Shown: positions 1 through 8,208 of the stretch, one piece after another | Layout: every line of letters starts with the position of its first letter | Position numbering within the stretch: the first letter of the stretch is position 1 | DNA from: Luteococcus sp052116585 | Lineage (GTDB): Bacteria > Actinomycetota > Actinomycetes > Propionibacteriales > Propionibacteriaceae | Direction: 5' to 3' | Assembly: GCF_052116585.1 (NCBI RefSeq) | Contig: NZ_JBQKKT010000010.1 | Location: forward strand, 1-64,000 | Length of the DNA stretch: 64,000 nt | Notes under the pieces: generated by a model | Told to the model about the DNA's origin: nothing | Databases searched by the model: none | Seen by the model: only the letters and a program-made list of their open reading frames with translations | Translations under genes and position numbers: made by a program

Positions 1-1
1 C

Positions 2-64
2 TGGAAGGCAGCCCTTGCCGAACTCGCCAACGTCTACCCAGAGCGCTTCAACCCCTACCTGTAA
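2..64 (+). pseudogene. C-terminal tail of a truncated reading frame, possibly transposase
   Basis: The window opens inside a frame that ends at a TAA at 62-64. The last 20 residues include VYPERFNPYL. A PERF-type motif close to the C-terminus is common in IS3-family transposases, and the next 1.1 kb is full of insertion-sequence debris, so a transposase tail is the best guess. Too little is present to be certain, and the gene may continue normally to the left of the window. Confidence 0.25.
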
Positions 65-83
65 TCAAACATTCAACCGATCA

Positions 84-161
84 TCACTTACACAGATAGC
101 TTGACAAGCTCAAGTCAACGGCCTGCTGACGAAACTCTGCCGAGTAGAACTTCTGGGCCAT
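84..161 (-). pseudogene. N-terminal fragment of IS3-family transposase OrfA
   Basis: Reading leftwards from an ATG at 161, the frame begins MAQKFYSAEFRQQAVDLS and stops after 25 codons. K-Y/F-x-x-E-F-R-x-x-A-V-x-L is the usual start of IS3-type OrfA proteins, which carry the helix-turn-helix that binds the element ends. Only the first 18 or so residues look like the family, and the sequence then runs out of frame. This is an inference from motif resemblance in a short piece. It supports the view that this end of the window is an insertion-sequence graveyard. Confidence 0.45.
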
Positions 162-1026
162 GATGATGATCATCTCGCTTCCTCCAGCCCATGCTGGATT
201 TCACGTGTCCACAACCCGGGGTCAGGGTCCCATCGGTGAACTGCTCGACCTCGAGCTCGATGCCGTCATCGACCTGCCTGGCGCCGGGTCCTGGCTGAAA
301 GTCCCGCTCGGCAAGCTCGAGACCGAGCGGATGGTCCCCATCGACGCCGACATACTCACCCTGCTCGACAGGATCACCACCACCCGCACCCCGGGCAGGC
401 CGATCCCGCACCCCCGCACCGGCAAACCCGCCGATTTCTTGTTCACCGACCACGGACACCGCATCGGCTCCAACCGGCTGCGCCACGTCCTCAACCAAGC
501 CACCCAGACTGCCCAGATCGGGCATGTCACTCCGCACCAGCTGCGGCACACCTACGCCACCGCCCTGGTCAACGCCGGTGTCTCGCTCCAAGCACTCATG
601 GTCATCCTCGGGCACTCCTCGGCCGAGATGAGCCTGCGCTACGGGCGCCTGTTCGACAGCACCGTCCGTGACGAATACGAGCGGGCTCTCGACCTGGCCA
701 AACAGCGCATCGGCGCGCTGCCTGCAACCCCCGCTGAGGATCTCGACGACGGCGTCGACTGGCGCACGACGCCGACCATCAAGACCGCCCTGGCCGGCGG
801 CTACTGCCTACGCGCGCCTGCCCAGGGAGCCTGCAGCTACGCCAACATCTGCGAGAACTGCACCAGCTTCCACACCACCCGCACCTACCTGCCCGTCCTC
901 CAAGCCCAACGCGACGACGCCAGAACCCTCGCCGACGACGCCCAATCTCGCGGCTGGGACCCCGAAACCGAACGTCATCTCCGCCTGATCAACCGCCTCA
1001 ACACCCTCATGGACCACATCGCCTGA
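160..1026 (+). pseudogene. Tyrosine recombinase/integrase, N-terminally truncated and probably inactive
   Basis: The protein carries the catalytic half of a tyrosine recombinase: the LGKLETERMVPID hairpin (about residues 50-62), HQLRH (His126, Arg129), LGHSS (His152) and the nucleophile Tyr161 in SLRYGRLF. A C-terminal tail has four cysteines (216, 225, 231, 234; pattern C-x8-C-x5-C-x2-C), as in recombinases of Tn554-like actinobacterial elements. The N-terminal core-binding domain is missing, and recognisable homology starts only near residue 25. Where the first catalytic arginine of the family's TGxRxGEL motif should be, this protein reads GQGPIGELL, with proline. Loss of a domain plus a catalytic residue points to a decayed gene. 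The ATG at 160 is probably not an authentic start. Confidence 0.7.
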
Positions 1027-1072
1027 CCAGACCACCGCAACAGGCCCTGACCAGCCCCGACTAGCCGGATAA

Positions 1073-1138
1073 GCAGGGGACAACGCCGCCATGGAAAGCT
1101 TCTTCGCCCTGCTGCAGAACAACGTTCTCAACCGTCAC
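1073..1138 (+). pseudogene. Internal fragment of IS3-family transposase OrfB
   Basis: A 22-codon stretch directly after an in-frame TAA (1070-1072) reads GDNAAMESFFALLQNNVLNR. The pattern G-D-x-A-x-M-E-S-F-F is the conserved end of the DDE integrase core of IS3 transposases, containing the catalytic glutamate. Homology stops at about 1138 and the frame then runs into the promoter region of the next gene. It is a broken remnant, not a gene. Confidence 0.65.
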
Positions 1139-1243
1139 TATGGGGCTGGTCGCAGGGCCGGGCCCCGTGGCAGCAGCACACGGACAACAGGTGGACAACA
1201 CCGGTCCCACCCGGGACAACACGGGAACGGCTGGGATGGAGCC

Positions 1244-1891
1244 ATGAGAATCACGACCCTCCTGCTGGCCCTGACGGCCATCCTGTTCGCGGGATGCAGC
1301 CGTACCAGCGCACTGCCCGCCCCAGTCACCGAGGCTGCCCCAGTCACCGAGCCGGCCACAAGCACCGTCGCTCCCACCGAGAGTGGTCACCTGCCCGTCG
1401 GCAAGCCCTCCCAGGAAGGCACCGCAGGATCCACCAGTTCCGCCAGCGGCACCCCCGCCTCTCCACCACCGGCTCCCGTTGGCACTCGACGGGCCGCCAA
1501 GGACGGCATCACCTTCGACTTCGACCTCTTCCCCCTGCAACGGCAGGGCAAGGCGGTCGAGCTCACCGGACGCCTCACCGTGCGCGAGGTGCCGCCAGGT
1601 GGTGCAGAACTCACCGCTGGAGACCAGCTGTTCACCACCGTCAGCAAGATCGACGACCCCAACCACGGGCGCGCCAATGGTTTTCGTCTGGTGGACACTG
1701 CCGGGGCGGTGGTGCACTTGCCTGCCCGGATCGACGGGATCGACGCGTGCAGCGTGGAGAAGACGCCTCAGTGGCACGTGGGCGACGTGCTGTGGGTGAG
1801 CTGTCTGTTCGCAGCGCCGCCCGAGACCGTCCGGACCGTCATGGTGCAGACCCAGACCTTTGGATCCTTCAATGACGTTCCGGTGCAGTAG
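1244..1891 (+). CDS. Secreted lipoprotein, hypothetical
   Basis: A 215-residue protein with a type II signal peptide: hydrophobic segment, then lipobox LFAGC with lipidation Cys18. A Pro/Thr/Ser/Ala-rich linker (about residues 20-85) is followed by a compact beta-rich domain (about 90-215) with two late cysteines that could pair. The ATG at 1244 gives an ideal signal peptide; longer frames starting upstream run through insertion-sequence debris. Its end overlaps the next gene, an OmpA-domain protein, by about 20 bases, so the two are probably translated together and may act together at the cell surface. I do not recognise the family; the folded part loosely recalls DUF4352-like extracytoplasmic domains. 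Confidence 0.75.
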   Translation: MRITTLLLALTAILFAGCSRTSALPAPVTEAAPVTEPATSTVAPTESGHLPVGKPSQEGTAGSTSSASGTPASPPPAPVGTRRAAKDGITFDFDLFPLQRQGKAVELTGRLTVREVPPGGAELTAGDQLFTTVSKIDDPNHGRANGFRLVDTAGAVVHLPARIDGIDACSVEKTPQWHVGDVLWVSCLFAAPPETVRTVMVQTQTFGSFNDVPVQ

Positions 1892-2444
1892 TCTCCGCCG
1901 GGCGGTGGCGCTGGCCGCAGTGCTGGCCGCTGCTCCGTTCGTCCTGACGACCCCGGGCCACGCCGAGAGCGCTGGACCATCGCCGCTTCCTCAGCCCGAC
2001 GAGTACCGAACTCGCCCCTTCGCCGGCCCGATCCGTCCGCTGCTGCCCGTCACCCAGGACCTGGCGGGGATGGCGACCACCGAGATCGGGGCACGCCGCG
2101 TGTCAGCCCGGCTGGATGCGAACCTCGCCTTTGGGAAGGATTCGGCCGTCCTGCGCCCCGCCGCGCACCGGCACCTGTCCGAGTTGGCGACGGTGCTGGC
2201 CTCACGCCCGCCAGGCACGGTGGAGATCATGGGGCACACCGACGATCTGGGCAGTGCCCAGCACGGCTATGACCTGTCCCGGCGACGAGCGAACGCCGTG
2301 CGCAACCGGCTGGGCCCGGCCCTGGCGAAGCATCAGGTCATCATCCAGGGCCGCGGCGAGGACGAGCCCTTGGTCGAGAACCGCGACGAGGCCAGCCGGG
2401 CCCGCAATCGCCGCGTCGAACTGAGCTATCGAGCACCGTCCTGA
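1872..2444 (+). CDS. Secreted OmpA-family (peptidoglycan-binding) protein
   Basis: A 190-residue protein with an N-terminal signal sequence ending near TTPGHAES and a C-terminal OmpA-like domain (about residues 75-185). Family signatures are visible: the beta strand LAFGKDSAVL, the GHTDDLGS loop, the LSRRRANAV helix, GRGEDEPL and the closing ARNRRVEL. OmpA-like domains bind the diaminopimelate of peptidoglycan non-covalently. The ATG at 1872 lies within the end of the preceding lipoprotein gene; a TTG at 1860 is a possible alternative. OmpA-type proteins without an outer membrane occur in actinobacteria as wall-bound secreted proteins. Confidence 0.85.
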   Translation: MTFRCSSLRRAVALAAVLAAAPFVLTTPGHAESAGPSPLPQPDEYRTRPFAGPIRPLLPVTQDLAGMATTEIGARRVSARLDANLAFGKDSAVLRPAAHRHLSELATVLASRPPGTVEIMGHTDDLGSAQHGYDLSRRRANAVRNRLGPALAKHQVIIQGRGEDEPLVENRDEASRARNRRVELSYRAPS

Positions 2445-2544
2445 CGGTGGAGCGCAACACGGCGCGAGTCTCACAGCGAGCCCAGCGCGAGAGAGCCCGA
2501 CCCGACCGGGCCAGACCCGAACGAGCCAGATCAGGCGAACGGAA

Positions 2545-3426
2545 TCAGAGGCGGTCGGCGACGAAACGCATCTGCACCGGGGCCGCGCGACGCCAGAAGT
2601 CCGACTCGTGGTCTCCGCGCACGAACAGCGTCTGCGGCTCGGGGTCGAACTGCTTGGCCAGCCAGCGGTTGATGTCGATGTAGAAGTCGTTGACGCCGCA
2701 GGCCAGGTGCACCGGCAGATCCTTGATCTTGTGCAGGCGGTCCTGGAGGTTGTTCTCGATGTAGTCCCGCTCGTCATCGAAGGCATCGGGGTGGGGGCAC
2801 CGTTCGAAATCCGGGTAGATGGCCGTGGCCATGGACCCGACGGCCTTCACCCTGCCGTGCAGTTCCTCGGCAGCCAACCGCAGCGCACCGTAGCCCCCCA
2901 TCGAGTAGCCGATCAGCCCAAGTCTCGACGTGTCCAGACCCTTCTCCTGCAACTGCGGAACGAGCCCGTCGGAGACCACCCGCGCCCAGTCGACGCCGTC
3001 GGCCCGCTCATGCCAGAAACTGTGCCCGCCATCGAGTGTGGCCACGGCGAAGGGCTGCGCCCCCTCTGCGATCACTCTGTTCTGGTACCGGTCGAAGCCC
3101 AATTCCTCGAAGGGAAACCGGTGGTCGTCGCCATAGCCGTGCAGCACCACGATGACCGGCAGTCCGTCGGCGGACATCCCCTGCGGCACCGAGAGCGCCC
3201 AGGGCTCCGGGACCCCCGGCCGTGCGGCCGTGCTGAAGGTTGCGTACTCAACCTGGCCTGGCGGATCGGTGGGCATGGGCACGGGATCACCGTCGAGCTG
3301 CAGCCAGTAGCCGATGCGGTGACGCCCTGGCAGAACTCGCTCGTGGATGGCGACGCCGACGCCCGTCGCGCCCACGGCGGCAGCGCCTGCACCGAGCCCG
3401 AGAACCTGTCTGCGTGACATCCCCAT
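2545..3426 (-). CDS. Alpha/beta hydrolase (esterase-like) with Tat-type signal
   Basis: A 293-residue exported hydrolase. The N-terminus MSRRQVLGLGAGAAA is a twin-arginine (Tat) signal. The fold shows an oxyanion-type HGYGDD segment, the nucleophile elbow GYSMGG (Ser175) and a late catalytic histidine in GDHESDFW, with a likely acid in VNDFYID. This matches the esterase-D-like alpha/beta hydrolases of actinobacteria. The substrate is unknown. Two in-frame ATGs (3426 and 3420) give the same signal sequence. It is convergent with the OmpA gene and divergent from the next gene. Confidence 0.85.
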   Translation of the reverse strand: MGMSRRQVLGLGAGAAAVGATGVGVAIHERVLPGRHRIGYWLQLDGDPVPMPTDPPGQVEYATFSTAARPGVPEPWALSVPQGMSADGLPVIVVLHGYGDDHRFPFEELGFDRYQNRVIAEGAQPFAVATLDGGHSFWHERADGVDWARVVSDGLVPQLQEKGLDTSRLGLIGYSMGGYGALRLAAEELHGRVKAVGSMATAIYPDFERCPHPDAFDDERDYIENNLQDRLHKIKDLPVHLACGVNDFYIDINRWLAKQFDPEPQTLFVRGDHESDFWRRAAPVQMRFVADRL

Positions 3427-3569
3427 GGAGTCACCCTAGGCACGCCCCGGACGCCGTCGGAGGTCCCGGGCGTAGACTTCTCCGGCTGCTCTCAGCCAGT
3501 GCTCAGCACCTCGTCGCAGCCCCGCAGTGGTGGAAACCCACCCTTTGCCTTGCCTGACAGGAGACCCAG

Positions 3570-5651
3570 ATGACGACCCGATCGGAGACGGTGCTCCAGG
3601 AGGAAAGGGCGCACCTGGCGAAGTCCCATCGGGCCCTGGCCCGGATGCGCGAGGAGTCCGCCGACTGGCAGCAGGCCGTCGCAGGCGACTCCGTGAGCAC
3701 CGCCTACCTGCGCCAGATGCTCTTCCGACGCATGGAGAGCCTGGAGAAGGATCCGGACACACCGCTCTTCTTCGGCCGGCTGGACTACAGACGTTCGGCC
3801 GGTGCCGAGGTGGACGAGGTCTGCCACATCGGCCGTCGGCACGTGATTGCAGAAGCGGGCGGCGATCCGCTGGTCATCGACTGGCGAGCACCCCTGAGCC
3901 TGCCTTTCTACCGCGCCCACGCAGGCGACCCGATGCACTGCACCCTGCGTCGTCGCTTCGGCTTCCAGCATGGCCAGATGACTGCCTACGAGGACGAGCA
4001 GCTGGACCAGACGCCCAGCGGTTCAGTCTCCGCCCTCCTCGAGGCGGAGATCGAACGGCCCCGTACCGGGCCGATGCGCGACATCGTGGCCACCATTCAG
4101 CCTGACCAGGACGTGCTGGTGCGCGCCGACCTGTCCACTTCCCTGGCGGTCCAGGGCGCCCCGGGAACCGGCAAGACCGCCGTCGGTCTGCACCGAGCCG
4201 CCTATCTCCTCTATGCCCATCGCGAGACGCTGACGCGCCGCGGGGTTCTGGTGATCGGCCCGAATGCGAACTTCCTTCGCTACATCGCCGACGTGCTGCC
4301 GGCACTGGGCGAGGTCGATGCACGGCAGGAGACCATCGACAGCCTCGTGGCGACGCACACGGGGCTGACCTGCAAGGGCGTCGATGAACCTGCCCGGGCG
4401 GTCCTGCTCGGCGACGCCCGAATGGCACGAGTGGCCTCCCGCGCCGTCTGGAGCCATGTCCGCGAGCCCGAGCGCACGCTGGAGGTGCCGATGGGGGTGC
4501 GGGTATGGCGCGTGCTGCCCCACCACCTCGCCGACGCGGTGCGTCAGGTCCGGACCCGTGAGGTGCGCTACACCGCAGGGCGCGAGATGCTGCCACAACG
4601 CCTGGCCCACCAGGTGCTGCTGCGGATGGAGGTCTCCGGCGCCGTCACCGATGACCGCGTGCAGAACAAGGTGGCACGTGGCAAGGACGTGAAGGCCATG
4701 GTCAATGAGATCTGGCCTGCGCTCACGGTGCCGAAACTCACCCACCGTCTGCTCACGGACCGCTCCTTCCTCGCGGCGTGCGCCGAGGGCATCCTGACCG
4801 AGCAGGAACAGGATCTGCTGATCGGGCCCAAGCCCGCCCGGACCCCCGGGGCACAGAAGTGGACACCGGCGGAGATCGTGCTGGCCGACGAGGTGGCCGA
4901 TCTGCTGCTGCGCACGCCAAGCCTGGGGCACGTCATCATCGACGAGGCCCAGGACCTGTCCGCCATGCAGCTCCGAGCCGCGGGCCGACGAGCCAGCACC
5001 GGCTCCGTCACGCTCCTGGGAGATCTGGCCCAGGCCACCACCCCTTGGGCCACCACCAGCTGGCAGGAGTCACTGGCCCACATCGGACATCCCGAGGCAA
5101 CCGTCCGGGAGTTGGTGGAGGGATTCCGCGTTCCGGGTGCCGTCATCGACTACGCAGCCCAGCTGCTGCCATCGATCGCTGCCCAGCTCACTCCCCCGCG
5201 CTCGATCCGCCACGACCGTGGCGAGCTGATCGTGCGGCCCTGTGAAGACCTGCTGACCGAGGTCGTGACACACACCCGCGCGCTGCTGGCAAAGGAGGGA
5301 ACGGTGGGCGTGATCGTCGCGGACAATCAGGCCGAGGCGATCCGAGAGGCACTGGTCTCAGCCGGCGAACTCGTCGCCATTCCCGACGAGGCACCGGTCC
5401 GTGAGGCGCTGCCGGAGCCCGGGCCCAGCTCACGGCTCGAGGTGGTTCCCGCGGGGCTGACCAAGGGTCTCGAATTCGACCACGTCCTTCTGGTCGAGCC
5501 TGCAGGCATCGTGGCGGGCGAACCCGACCGGACCACCGGCCTGCGCCGGCTCTATGTCTGCCTGACCCGTGCGGTGACCTCCCTGATCATCCTCCATCAT
5601 GACGACGTCCCGGCTGAACTCGCGCTATCCGACGGTCCTACGATGAGTTGA
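3570..5651 (+). CDS. helR: HelD/HelR-type RNA polymerase recycling ATPase
   Basis: A 693-residue UvrD/Rep-like superfamily 1 ATPase. An N-terminal coiled-coil arm (about residues 1-60) precedes the nucleotide-binding fold, with Walker A GAPGTGKTA at 196-204 and Walker B IIDEAQDLS at 456-464. C-terminal motifs include VTLLGDLAQATTP (motif III) and GLEFDHVLLV / LYVCLTRAV (motifs V-VI). HelD proteins pull stalled RNA polymerase off DNA and can expel rifamycins; the actinobacterial HelR form gives rifamycin tolerance. A GGAG Shine-Dalgarno sequence lies just before the ATG. I assign it by architecture; the distinction between HelD and HelR subclasses is an inference. Confidence 0.85.
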   Translation: MTTRSETVLQEERAHLAKSHRALARMREESADWQQAVAGDSVSTAYLRQMLFRRMESLEKDPDTPLFFGRLDYRRSAGAEVDEVCHIGRRHVIAEAGGDPLVIDWRAPLSLPFYRAHAGDPMHCTLRRRFGFQHGQMTAYEDEQLDQTPSGSVSALLEAEIERPRTGPMRDIVATIQPDQDVLVRADLSTSLAVQGAPGTGKTAVGLHRAAYLLYAHRETLTRRGVLVIGPNANFLRYIADVLPALGEVDARQETIDSLVATHTGLTCKGVDEPARAVLLGDARMARVASRAVWSHVREPERTLEVPMGVRVWRVLPHHLADAVRQVRTREVRYTAGREMLPQRLAHQVLLRMEVSGAVTDDRVQNKVARGKDVKAMVNEIWPALTVPKLTHRLLTDRSFLAACAEGILTEQEQDLLIGPKPARTPGAQKWTPAEIVLADEVADLLLRTPSLGHVIIDEAQDLSAMQLRAAGRRASTGSVTLLGDLAQATTPWATTSWQESLAHIGHPEATVRELVEGFRVPGAVIDYAAQLLPSIAAQLTPPRSIRHDRGELIVRPCEDLLTEVVTHTRALLAKEGTVGVIVADNQAEAIREALVSAGELVAIPDEAPVREALPEPGPSSRLEVVPAGLTKGLEFDHVLLVEPAGIVAGEPDRTTGLRRLYVCLTRAVTSLIILHHDDVPAELALSDGPTMS

Positions 5652-5709
5652 GCTCGTCCCCTTGCCGTGGATCGGCCCCGCCGCATCCGTCCCGACCAGT
5701 CTGGAGCCA

Positions 5710-7746
5710 ATGATGTCCTCCCCCCGAGCCGCGACCACCGCATCCCACCAGACCCGGCGCCGCGGCGGCCCTGGCGGCACCGCCCTGTCCATAGGGCTGG
5801 CTCTCTGCCTGACCACATCGTTGACCGGCCTTGCGCAGGCGGCGCCAGATCCCAGTTCGCCTGATCCCCGGGTCCACCGGGTCACCGTGCTGTGCGACCA
5901 GCTGGGCGAGGTCGACCTGGAACTGACCGATGGACTCGACCAACCCGGCGCCGTCCGGGTGGCGGGCACCGGCCCCGTTCACCTCGCCGGCGAACCCTCC
6001 GTCACCGTTCGGCCGCACTCGGGAGATGCTCGGCGCACCGCTGCGCTCAACCGGCGCCCGACGAGCGCCGAGGCCACTGGTCTGCAGTGCGAACCAGTCA
6101 CGCTGGAACTGCAGGCCGGTGCGGTGGCCAGCCCCGAGCGTGTGCAGGCAGCGGGCCTGTCCGCGGACGAGTCCGTGACCACCACCATCCAGGCACGGAT
6201 GGACTATGACACCGACTCCGTGGTGCGCGCAGCTGCCGAACAGGCCATCAAGCCGATGGCAGTGGCACCCGGCAACCAGGCTGCCTACGGCGCCGTGGAA
6301 GCCTTCCCCTATTCCAGCCAGCTGACCAGCTACCTCGCCGGCCGATCCGGATCGGTGGCCCTGGCCTACCGTGCCGAGGGAACGAGCACCATCTACAGCC
6401 ATGTGAAGGGCTCGGCCACCAATGTCACGGCCAGCATCGTGAAGATCGCCGTGATGGCCACCGTGATGGACAAGGCCCAGCGCGAGGGGCGCGCCCTCTC
6501 TGCCTGGGAGAAGTCACAGATCTCGCCGATGATCCGCTACAGCGACAACACGGCCACGACCGCCCTGTGGAACCACGTGGGACGGGGTTCGGCCGTGGGC
6601 GCCACGCTCTCCCGAATGGGGCTTCGCCAGACCACACCCGGATATGCGGGCTACTGGGGTCTCACAGTGACCAGCGCCCCTGACCAAGTGGTCCTGATGG
6701 ATCACTTCGCCCGATCGAATCCCGTCATCAACGCCACCAACCGCAGTTACGGACTGTCCCTGATGCGTTCGGTCGCCTCCGATCAGGACTGGGGTGTCAC
6801 AGCCGGCTCCGGCGACGACATCGCGGTGAAGAATGGCTGGCTGCCCCGCTCCGACGGCTGGCACGTGAACAGCGTCGGCTACAACCACAAGCTGCCCCGT
6901 CGCTACTCGGCCGCCGCACTGACGCACTCGACGACCGCTGGCATGTCCACCCAGATCTCCACCATCGAGGGCGCGTCGCGCATCATGTGGAACCGTCAGG
7001 TGGGCGCCCGGGGTGACTTCACCAATGACGGCCGCGCCGACCTGTTCGGCGTCAAGGGCGACACCCTCCACCTCTTCGCGGGGCTGGGCAATGGCAGGCT
7101 GGGGGCGCCGGTGGCGCGCGGTGCGGGATGGTCTGCAGTGACCTGGATCGGCAGCCCCGGCGACGTCACGCGGGACGGTCGCAGCGACCTGCTGGCGCGC
7201 CGCAGCGATGGCACGCTGCACCTGTACCGCGGCACTGGAGACGGCACCGTCACCTGGCTGCGCCAGGTGGGCCACGGTTGGGACGGCATCACCGCCTTCG
7301 CGACCGTGGGCGACTTCGACGGTGACCGCACGCCGGACCTGTTGGGGCGGGCACGCGACGGCCGTCTGATCCGCTATGTGCTGCCGAGCACCGGCGGCGC
7401 CTACAACGCGGGGACCGTGGGCACCTCCTGGAACTCGATGACCGCGATCCTGGGCGTCCAGGGCGTCACCAATGACGTGCGCGGTGACGTGATTGCGATG
7501 CGCAATGACGGCCTGATGTTCGCCTACACCTCCACCGGGGTCAGGCTGGCTCCGGGCAAGCAGGTGGGTCACGGCTGGCGCCCGGTCCTGGTGGCTTCGT
7601 CCGGGGACCTCACGGGAGACCAGGTGGATGACATCAGCTACCAGACGTCGACGGGATTGCAGACCTATCCCGTGGCGCGCGGTGGCCAGATCCAGCCCGC
7701 TCGCCCGTCGGGCACCACGGCCACAGGATTCCGACTGCTCGGCTGA
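5710..7746 (+). CDS. Secreted serine hydrolase (beta-lactamase fold) with FG-GAP repeats
   Basis: A 678-residue exported protein. After a long signal sequence (ending about LAQAA) and a roughly 130-residue linker comes a class A beta-lactamase/DD-peptidase fold: SIVK (SxxK, about 242-245), SDN (about 278-280) and KNG in place of KTG (about 374-376). The C-terminal 230 residues contain at least four FG-GAP/VCBS-type repeats with calcium-loop signatures such as GDFTNDGRADLF, GDVTRDGRSDLL and GDFDGDRTPDLL, expected to form a beta-propeller. The start is the ATG at 5710 behind GGAG; an upstream TTG at 5662 is less likely. Probably a wall-active hydrolase; antibiotic hydrolysis is not implied. Confidence 0.85.
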   Translation: MMSSPRAATTASHQTRRRGGPGGTALSIGLALCLTTSLTGLAQAAPDPSSPDPRVHRVTVLCDQLGEVDLELTDGLDQPGAVRVAGTGPVHLAGEPSVTVRPHSGDARRTAALNRRPTSAEATGLQCEPVTLELQAGAVASPERVQAAGLSADESVTTTIQARMDYDTDSVVRAAAEQAIKPMAVAPGNQAAYGAVEAFPYSSQLTSYLAGRSGSVALAYRAEGTSTIYSHVKGSATNVTASIVKIAVMATVMDKAQREGRALSAWEKSQISPMIRYSDNTATTALWNHVGRGSAVGATLSRMGLRQTTPGYAGYWGLTVTSAPDQVVLMDHFARSNPVINATNRSYGLSLMRSVASDQDWGVTAGSGDDIAVKNGWLPRSDGWHVNSVGYNHKLPRRYSAAALTHSTTAGMSTQISTIEGASRIMWNRQVGARGDFTNDGRADLFGVKGDTLHLFAGLGNGRLGAPVARGAGWSAVTWIGSPGDVTRDGRSDLLARRSDGTLHLYRGTGDGTVTWLRQVGHGWDGITAFATVGDFDGDRTPDLLGRARDGRLIRYVLPSTGGAYNAGTVGTSWNSMTAILGVQGVTNDVRGDVIAMRNDGLMFAYTSTGVRLAPGKQVGHGWRPVLVASSGDLTGDQVDDISYQTSTGLQTYPVARGGQIQPARPSGTTATGFRLLG

Positions 7747-7779
7747 GACTGTCCGGGCGGCCGCGGCCCAGAGGGGGGC

Positions 7780-8208
7780 TCAGGCCGCCCGGTCCTCGGC
7801 GTTCATGCCCTTGGTCAGGACGAAGGTGGTCACGGCAAAGGTGAACGGGATGGCCAGGATGCCCATCAACAGGGTGGCGTAGCGCTCGTCGAAGTGGATG
7901 GCCTCGACGAGGATGGCTGAGCCCACGCTGGTGAACAGCAGGTTCACCAGTGTGGAGGCCGGGAAGGCCAGGAAGCGCTTCCAGGTGGGGCGCACCCGGT
8001 AGGTGAACCAGCAATTCATGAAGAAACTGAAGACCACGGACACCGCCCAGGCGAGCAGGTGGGCGGGGAACCACGCCATCACCAGCAGCAGCGCGCGGTA
8101 GCAGAGGTAGTAGACGGCCGTGTTGGCCACGCCGACGACGCAGAAGCGGACGAGGCGCCACAGAGTGGGCGACCACATCTCCCAGCGATCCTGGAGACCG
8201 GCCTTCAC
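7780..8208 (-). CDS. GtrA-family membrane protein
   Basis: A 142-residue protein with four predicted membrane helices and the GtrA-family start (LVRFCVVGVANTAVYYL). GtrA/GtcA proteins are thought to flip polyprenyl-phosphate-linked sugars across the membrane. Its GTG start overlaps the stop of the upstream glycosyltransferase by 4 bases (GTGA), indicating translational coupling. With that glycosyltransferase and the divergent YfhO gene it forms a complete three-component membrane glycosylation set. Confidence 0.88.
   Translation of the reverse strand: MKAGLQDRWEMWSPTLWRLVRFCVVGVANTAVYYLCYRALLLVMAWFPAHLLAWAVSVVFSFFMNCWFTYRVRPTWKRFLAFPASTLVNLLFTSVGSAILVEAIHFDERYATLLMGILAIPFTFAVTTFVLTKGMNAEDRAA

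Noticed and set aside
2445..2544. Tandem repeat behind the OmpA gene
   Set aside because: Several CGAGCC and CCAGACCCGA segments recur, but spacing is irregular and no unit length fits. It is not convincing as an array.
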